Shown here: positions 5,265 to 7,986 of the stretch, piece after piece | Layout of the letters: every line of letters begins with the position of its first letter | Position numbering within the stretch: the stretch's first letter is position 1 | Made by a program: the position numbers and the translations under genes | Origin: Nanobdellati archaeon | GTDB lineage: Archaea > SpSt-1190 | Assembly (NCBI GenBank): GCA_015522095.1 | Contig: WAMX01000101.1 | Coordinates: 1 to 7,986, forward strand | Direction: 5' to 3' | DNA length: 7,986 nt | Notes under the pieces: generated by a model | Database searches by the model: none | What the model saw: the letters and a program-made list of their open reading frames with translations, nothing else | Told to the model about the DNA's origin: nothing

Positions 5265-5917
5265 AACCCCCACTCCATCTGCTCAACCTCTTCCTTGCGG
5301 AGGAGCTGCTTCTTTGCTTCAACCTTCTTAAGCCCCTTGAAGTACGCCTTGTTCACATACCTCACCCGCGGGACCTCCCGCAGGTCGAGCTTCACCATCT
5401 CCGTGGCAGCCTTCTTCCCGTCGTAATACATCTCCAGGTAGTCTGCATTCAATATCACCCTTGACATGTGCCGGGCGGAGGAGGTGTAGTTCTTTATGCG
5501 GAGGGGGATCACGGCGCTTCTGCCATCCCACTTTATCTTTTCCTCCTCGACCTCCTCCCCTGCAACCTCCCTCGCCACAATCCCCCCGTCCACGGGACCA
5601 TAGAGGGAGAACTCTTCCTTTACGAAGCCGAACACGTCTATGCGCTCGTCGCCGAAGAATACGCCCACCTCCACGGGCACCTTCAGGAACAGGACGAGCC
5701 TCTCCCTGGGGCCGATGTGAATCTTATCAAAATTGACGATGAAGTGGCCGGTTATGCGCTCCGGAAGGTTCACGGGAGCGAGGGGCAGGACATCCAGGGC
5801 GATGTCCTTAGAAACCAGGCGCACCTGCCTGTCGCCCCGCCTGTATGTGAATCCTCCCCTGCTCCTGATCACGGAGAATTCCTTCCTCTTCACGGGGCCA
5901 TCAATCCTGCCAAACAC
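5261..5917 (-). CDS. DUF432-family archaeal protein, MscS operon partner
   Basis: The 218-residue soluble protein looks mostly beta-stranded. It contains features I associate with archaeal DUF432: an ERITGHFIVNFDKIHIGP region near 53-70, a strand pair LVLFLKVPVEVGVF at about 74-87, and KEEFSLYGPVDGGIVAR at about 100-116, followed by IPLRIKNYTSSARHMSRVILNADYLEMYY. It ends in a basic-acidic helical tail (KKVEAKKQLLRKEEVEQ). No signal peptide or membrane helix is seen. Its function is not established. Its stop overlaps the MscS start (ATGA), and in archaea this family often lies next to or fused with MscS channels, so a role in channel gating or assembly is inferred. GTG 5917 is chosen because a TATA element is centred about 23 nt upstream; no in-frame ATG lies nearby. 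Confidence 0.72.
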   Translation of the reverse strand: MFGRIDGPVKRKEFSVIRSRGGFTYRRGDRQVRLVSKDIALDVLPLAPVNLPERITGHFIVNFDKIHIGPRERLVLFLKVPVEVGVFFGDERIDVFGFVKEEFSLYGPVDGGIVAREVAGEEVEEEKIKWDGRSAVIPLRIKNYTSSARHMSRVILNADYLEMYYDGKKAATEMVKLDLREVPRVRYVNKAYFKGLKKVEAKKQLLRKEEVEQMEWGL

Positions 5918-5923
5918 ATCCAG

Positions 5924-5944
5924 ATTAAAACTGTTTTAATATAA
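5924..5944. promoter_or_regulatory. Symmetric divergent promoter with 17-bp palindrome
   Basis: Bases 5924-5940 form ATTAAAAC-T-GTTTTAAT, an inverted repeat with 8-bp arms. Overlapping it, 5935-5944 (TTTAATATAA) reads as a TATA box in both directions: about 23 nt to GTG 5917 on the minus strand and about 24 or 27 nt to GTG 5963/5966 on the plus strand. One element may therefore drive both the DUF432-MscS operon and the dehydrogenase without leaders. The palindrome could be a repressor operator. Confidence 0.6.
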
Positions 5945-5962
5945 GTTTTGCCCATATTTTCT

Positions 5963-6757
5963 GTGGTGCTGCTTTTCGGGGATTTTCCCGAGGAATTCCG
6001 CCATGAGCTGGAAGGGCTGCCGGACACCGTGCTTGTTGTGAGGTATCCTGAGCGCGTGAATGAGGAGACCCTGCCGGCCGGCGTGAAGAAGGTCTTTGCG
6101 GTTTCTCACGGCTATGACAATATTGACACAGCCTTCCTTGAGAGGGAAGGAATTGAATTCCACAGGGTGCCGAGCGGCTCCGCGGATGTCGCGGAGTGGT
6201 GCGTGATGGCGGCCATCCACCTCCTGCGGAAGCTGCCCTTCTCGAGCGTCAGCGGCTGGGTGCGCCCGGAGGGCCTTCGGCTCAGGGGGAAGACCTGGGG
6301 AATTGTCGGCCTCGGGGTGATTGGCAGGGAGGTGGCCGCGCTGGTGTCCCGGCTTGGCTGCGTGGTGAAGGCATACGACCCCTATGTGGAGGGGGACCTG
6401 CTGGTGGGCTCACTTGATGAGCTCGCGGGCGTGGATATCCTTTCCGTGCACGTCCCTCTTACCGGCGAGACGAAGGGGCTGATTGGCAGGGAGTTCCTCC
6501 AGAAGTTTGGCGGCGTGCTCATAGATGTTTCCCGCGGGGGGGTCGTGGACTTTGACGGTGCGATTGACCTGCTCAAGGACGGGCACCTGCGGGGTGCTGC
6601 CTTCGATGTCTTTCCCGAGGAGCCCTTTCCCGGCGTGGTCGAGGAGGGGCTCAACCTGCTGCTCACGCCGCACATGGCCTCCCTCACCAGGGAGAGGTGG
6701 ATGGATGCCGCCCGCTTCATCAAAGAGTCCCTTTCCAGGAACTCCACGCGCGGATAG
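5963..6757 (+). CDS. D-2-hydroxyacid dehydrogenase, NAD-dependent
   Basis: The 264-residue protein belongs to the D-isomer-specific 2-hydroxyacid dehydrogenases, which interconvert 2-oxoacids (glyoxylate, hydroxypyruvate, pyruvate, phosphohydroxypyruvate) and D-hydroxyacids. The Rossmann domain is intact: GLGVIG at 116-121 with Asp139 in KAYDPY at the end of the second strand, which favours NAD over NADP. The catalytic trio is present: Arg191 in DVSRGGVVD, Glu220 in FDVFPEEPF, and His237 in TPHMAS. It is shorter than the usual 310-330 residues because the N-terminal substrate half is trimmed, so the substrate cannot be told. GTG 5963 fits the shared TATA box; GTG 5966 is equally possible, and a TTG at 5948 lies too close to the promoter. 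Its end overlaps the convergent membrane protein gene by 38 bp. Confidence 0.87.
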   Translation: MVLLFGDFPEEFRHELEGLPDTVLVVRYPERVNEETLPAGVKKVFAVSHGYDNIDTAFLEREGIEFHRVPSGSADVAEWCVMAAIHLLRKLPFSSVSGWVRPEGLRLRGKTWGIVGLGVIGREVAALVSRLGCVVKAYDPYVEGDLLVGSLDELAGVDILSVHVPLTGETKGLIGREFLQKFGGVLIDVSRGGVVDFDGAIDLLKDGHLRGAAFDVFPEEPFPGVVEEGLNLLLTPHMASLTRERWMDAARFIKESLSRNSTRG

Positions 6758-7028
6758 CAAGGAACACTCCCATCACCGCGTAGCCCACATATATGGCCAT
6801 TCTTGATGCAAGCCCGCTCAGGGTTATGAGCCACTGGAACCACTCGTTCTGATTGTAGGGGCTCATCGCGAGCGCAAACTTTGCGAGGATGTCCCCCGCG
6901 AAGACGAGAAGCGCGCCCGCCACAATCTCGTTCCACCTGATTTTCGGGAGGTCTGCATACTTCCACACTGCAATGACCGCGGGTATCGTGAGATATGGCG
7001 TGCCAAGGAGGGTCTGGAGCAGCTCCAC
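6720..7028 (-). CDS. Small integral membrane protein, function unknown
   Basis: The 102-residue product has hydrophobic segments at about 10-23, 35-55 and 65-92, with charged or polar breaks KYADLPKIRWNE and NQNEW between them, so two to three transmembrane helices are likely. The C-terminus is RAWSSWKGTL. No family is recognised. It starts at GTG 7028, about 24 nt from the TATA-like CTAAAATA; a GGGAG also lies 6 nt before the start, so it could be translated either way. Its last 38 bp overlap the end of the dehydrogenase gene on the other strand. The hydrophobic pattern and promoter argue for a real gene although no homologue is known to me. Confidence 0.66.
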   Translation of the reverse strand: MELLQTLLGTPYLTIPAVIAVWKYADLPKIRWNEIVAGALLVFAGDILAKFALAMSPYNQNEWFQWLITLSGLASRMAIYVGYAVMGVFLAIRAWSSWKGTL

Positions 7029-7048
7029 ACAACTCTCCCTGTCGTGCG

Positions 7049-7056
7049 TATTTTAG
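7049..7056 (-). promoter_or_regulatory. Probable TATA box of the small membrane protein gene
   Basis: CTAAAATA on the minus strand is centred 24-25 nt before GTG 7028. It sits about 20 bp from the divergent TATA-like element of the nuclease gene. Confidence 0.5.
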
Positions 7057-7068
7057 CGTAACGGTAAT

Positions 7069-7076
7069 TTTTTATT
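7069..7076 (+). promoter_or_regulatory. Probable TATA box of the nuclease-like gene
   Basis: TTTTTATT within a T-rich run is centred 23-24 nt before ATG 7096, with no Shine-Dalgarno site between. The run would also be T-rich enough to end leftward or rightward transcription, so its role is not certain. Confidence 0.45.
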
Positions 7077-7095
7077 TTTCAGCCTTTCTACTTCT

Positions 7096-7746
7096 ATGCA
7101 CCTCAAAGGGGACAAAAATTTCAGGAAATGGCGGAGTTACCTTCTTGATGGCCTTTCCTGGCTGAAGGATGAGGGCTTTTCCAGCGGCGTTGTTGAAGGA
7201 TACTCGCGCGGCATTGAGGAAGCCCTCCGGACAAAAAGCACCCATCATGGGCTCGTTCTCAGGTATGCGCTGCTCTTCCTTGAGGGCCCGCCCGAGCCCT
7301 TTCCGTGGGGCGGCCCGATGGATGACTTGAGGGAGGCCGCCCTGCCCGGAAGATACCTGATTCGCGGCGGCGATGACTATCTCTCCCTCCTTGAGGGGAA
7401 GCCCGAGCGGGTGGAGTTTTTCACACACGAGCTGGGCCCCGAGTGTGACATGGTCGTGGACTATGACGGCGCGAAGGTTGTTGTGGAGTTCAAGTCCGTG
7501 CTTGACAGCAGGGTGTCGAACAAGGCGAGGTCCCAGCTGCTCGCCCGCATGCACGACTGCCGGAAGCCCACCTTCTACGTGGCCGTTTACTATGCCCTCA
7601 GCCCGCAGAGGTACATAGCCCGGCAGGACCAGGACTTCAAGATTTCCCCGTACTACTCCACAGCGTTCATTGAAGAGGTCGTGTGGAAATCAGTTCCTGA
7701 AGAATACGCCATTCCCCTGTGCCACCCCCGCGCGGCGCTTAATTAA
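7096..7746 (+). CDS. Putative PD-(D/E)XK-fold nuclease, solitary
   Basis: The 216-residue protein begins with a helical part (about 7-62), a Pro/Gly linker (PPEPFPWGGP), then a core that fits the PD-(D/E)XK nuclease pattern. Glu112 precedes GPECDMVVDY with Asp118, then a hairpin turn YDGAKVVV and the EFK triad (Glu131, Lys133) in VVVEFKS, and a helix with Gln147 (SQLLARM), followed by the strand PTFYVAVYYA. That order (Asp, 10-20 residues, E-x-K, then a Gln-bearing helix) is typical of restriction-like and repair nucleases. It lacks any other recognised domain and no methylase or defence partner is adjacent. The family is not known to me and the fold is inferred from motifs only; a binding-only or other metal-dependent protein is possible. 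Its final 15 codons and stop lie within a 72-bp inverted repeat. A hairpin ACCCG-AAA-CGGGT (7746-7758) starts at the stop codon. Confidence 0.62.
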   Translation: MHLKGDKNFRKWRSYLLDGLSWLKDEGFSSGVVEGYSRGIEEALRTKSTHHGLVLRYALLFLEGPPEPFPWGGPMDDLREAALPGRYLIRGGDDYLSLLEGKPERVEFFTHELGPECDMVVDYDGAKVVVEFKSVLDSRVSNKARSQLLARMHDCRKPTFYVAVYYALSPQRYIARQDQDFKISPYYSTAFIEEVVWKSVPEEYAIPLCHPRAALN

Positions 7747-7769
7747 CCCGAAACGGGTGGTGTGGGTCC
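7698..7769 (+). repeat. Left arm of 72-bp perfect inverted repeat
   Basis: Every base of this segment is the reverse complement of 7915-7986. It contains the last 15 codons and stop of the nuclease-like gene and the hairpin at 7746-7758. It ends with GGGTCC at 7764-7769; the next base breaks the match. The loop between the arms is 145 bp and holds the tRNA-Val gene up to its 3' acceptor strand. Confidence 0.97.
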
Positions 7770-7816
7770 TCCTAATTTTGGTCGCTTGGAAGGGACTGGG
7801 CGAGGCTGGGGAAGGC

Positions 7817-7825
7817 TTTTAAAAA
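7817..7825 (+). promoter_or_regulatory. TATA box of tRNA-Val
   Basis: TTTTAAAAA is centred 27 nt before the first base of the mature tRNA (7848), so transcription may begin at or within a base or two of the tRNA 5' end. Confidence 0.7.
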
Positions 7826-7847
7826 TGAAGGAACAGAGTAATATTGC

Positions 7848-7921
7848 GGGTCCGTGGTCTAGATGGTTATGACGTCGCCCTGACACGGCGGAGGTCCCCG
7901 GTTCGAATCCGGGCGGACCCA
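7848..7921 (+). tRNA. tRNA-Val (anticodon GAC)
   Basis: A 74-nt cloverleaf folds completely. Acceptor GGGTCCG pairs with CGGACCC (7914-7920); the D arm is GTCT/TGAC with a 9-nt loop containing GG; the anticodon stem is TCGCC/GGCGG with loop CTGACAC, giving anticodon GAC; the variable region is 5 nt; the T arm is CCCGG-TTCGAAT-CCGGG. The discriminator is A. No intron is present and CCA is not encoded. The discriminator base and everything after it belong to the right arm of the inverted repeat, so the true downstream sequence may differ. No T-run terminator follows within the window. Confidence 0.96.
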
Positions 7922-7986
7922 CACCACCCGTTTCGGGTTAATTAAGCGCCGCGCGGGGGTGGCACAGGGGAATGGCGTATTCTTCA
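7915..7986 (-). repeat. Right arm of 72-bp perfect inverted repeat, reaching the window end
   Basis: This is the exact reverse complement of 7698-7769. It begins inside the tRNA acceptor strand (GGACCC, 7915-7920) and runs to the final base, so the real repeat may be longer. Identity is complete, including silent third codon positions, implying a very recent event or an artefact. Confidence 0.97.
7938..7986 (-). pseudogene. Inverted copy of the nuclease gene's 3' end, cut by the window edge
   Basis: Read on the minus strand this gives the last 15 codons (EEYAIPLCHPRAALN) and TAA of the gene at 7096-7746, identical in DNA. It cannot be judged whether a whole second gene lies beyond the edge; as it stands it is only a fragment and may be an artefact of fold-back copying. 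Confidence 0.5.

Noticed and set aside
5468..5944. Plus-strand ORF of 158 codons opposite DUF432
   Set aside because: It is antisense to a recognisable family and runs across the divergent promoter.
6382..7032. Minus-strand ORF of 216 codons opposite the dehydrogenase and in another frame of the small membrane protein
   Set aside because: Composition is Ser/Pro/Arg-rich and it conflicts with two better supported genes.
7746..7758. ACCCG-AAA-CGGGT hairpin after the nuclease stop as an intrinsic terminator
   Set aside because: The stem is only 5 bp and no T-run follows directly; archaeal termination relies on oligo-T. It is noted as a structure only.
7698..7986. Inverted repeat as transposon ends or an integrated element at the tRNA
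   Set aside because: There is no transposase or integrase between the arms, no target-site duplication is visible, and tRNA integration yields direct rather than inverted repeats.
1..7986. CRISPR array or tandem direct repeats
   Set aside because: No regularly spaced direct repeats were seen anywhere; the only long repeat is the inverted one at the right end.

Overview
This window is archaeal. Most genes have an A/T-rich TATA box centred about 23-27 nt before the start codon with no room for a Shine-Dalgarno site, which is the layout of leaderless archaeal transcripts. The gene content also fits: archaeal-type glutamate dehydrogenase, a DUF432 protein next to an MscS channel, a membrane-tethered winged-helix protein, and a tRNA without an encoded CCA tail. 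Coding DNA is GC-rich and promoters are AT-rich. A euryarchaeal lineage is likely, but I cannot name the taxon from the sequence.

Layout. The window opens with the 3' end of a glutamate dehydrogenase gene (1-209). It converges with a GCS2-family glutamate-cysteine ligase-like gene (1663-191, minus). A possible 21-residue leaderless upstream ORF (1771-1706) precedes that ligase. Divergent from it is an M20 metallopeptidase/deacylase (1856-2923), which converges with a membrane-anchored winged-helix protein (3269-2907). Divergent from the winged-helix gene is a redox-flavoured run: a small secreted Met/His-rich protein (3341-3562), a thioredoxin (3604-3984), an overlapping CPAC mini-thioredoxin (3972-4289) and a two-helix membrane protein (4282-4494). 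Converging on these is a DUF432-MscS operon (5917-4491). It shares a symmetric promoter with a D-2-hydroxyacid dehydrogenase (5963-6757), whose tail overlaps a small membrane protein (7028-6720). A putative PD-(D/E)XK nuclease (7096-7746) and tRNA-Val(GAC) (7848-7921) follow.

How the genes may work together. Three groups concern thiols or redox: the glutamate-cysteine ligase relative, the two thioredoxin-fold proteins, and the secreted Met/His/Cys-rich protein beside a membrane-tethered regulator. The DUF432-MscS pair is probably an osmotic or membrane-tension module. All four convergent pairs overlap in their coding ends (4-38 bp), so the genome is very compact.

The most striking structure is a perfect 72-bp inverted repeat (7698-7769 and 7915-7986) flanking the tRNA and running to the last base of the window. 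It copies the 3' end of the nuclease gene in reverse. It may be a real recent inverted duplication, but the junction looks like fold-back priming, so an amplification or assembly artefact at a contig end must be excluded first. I saw no CRISPR array, insertion sequence or integrase.
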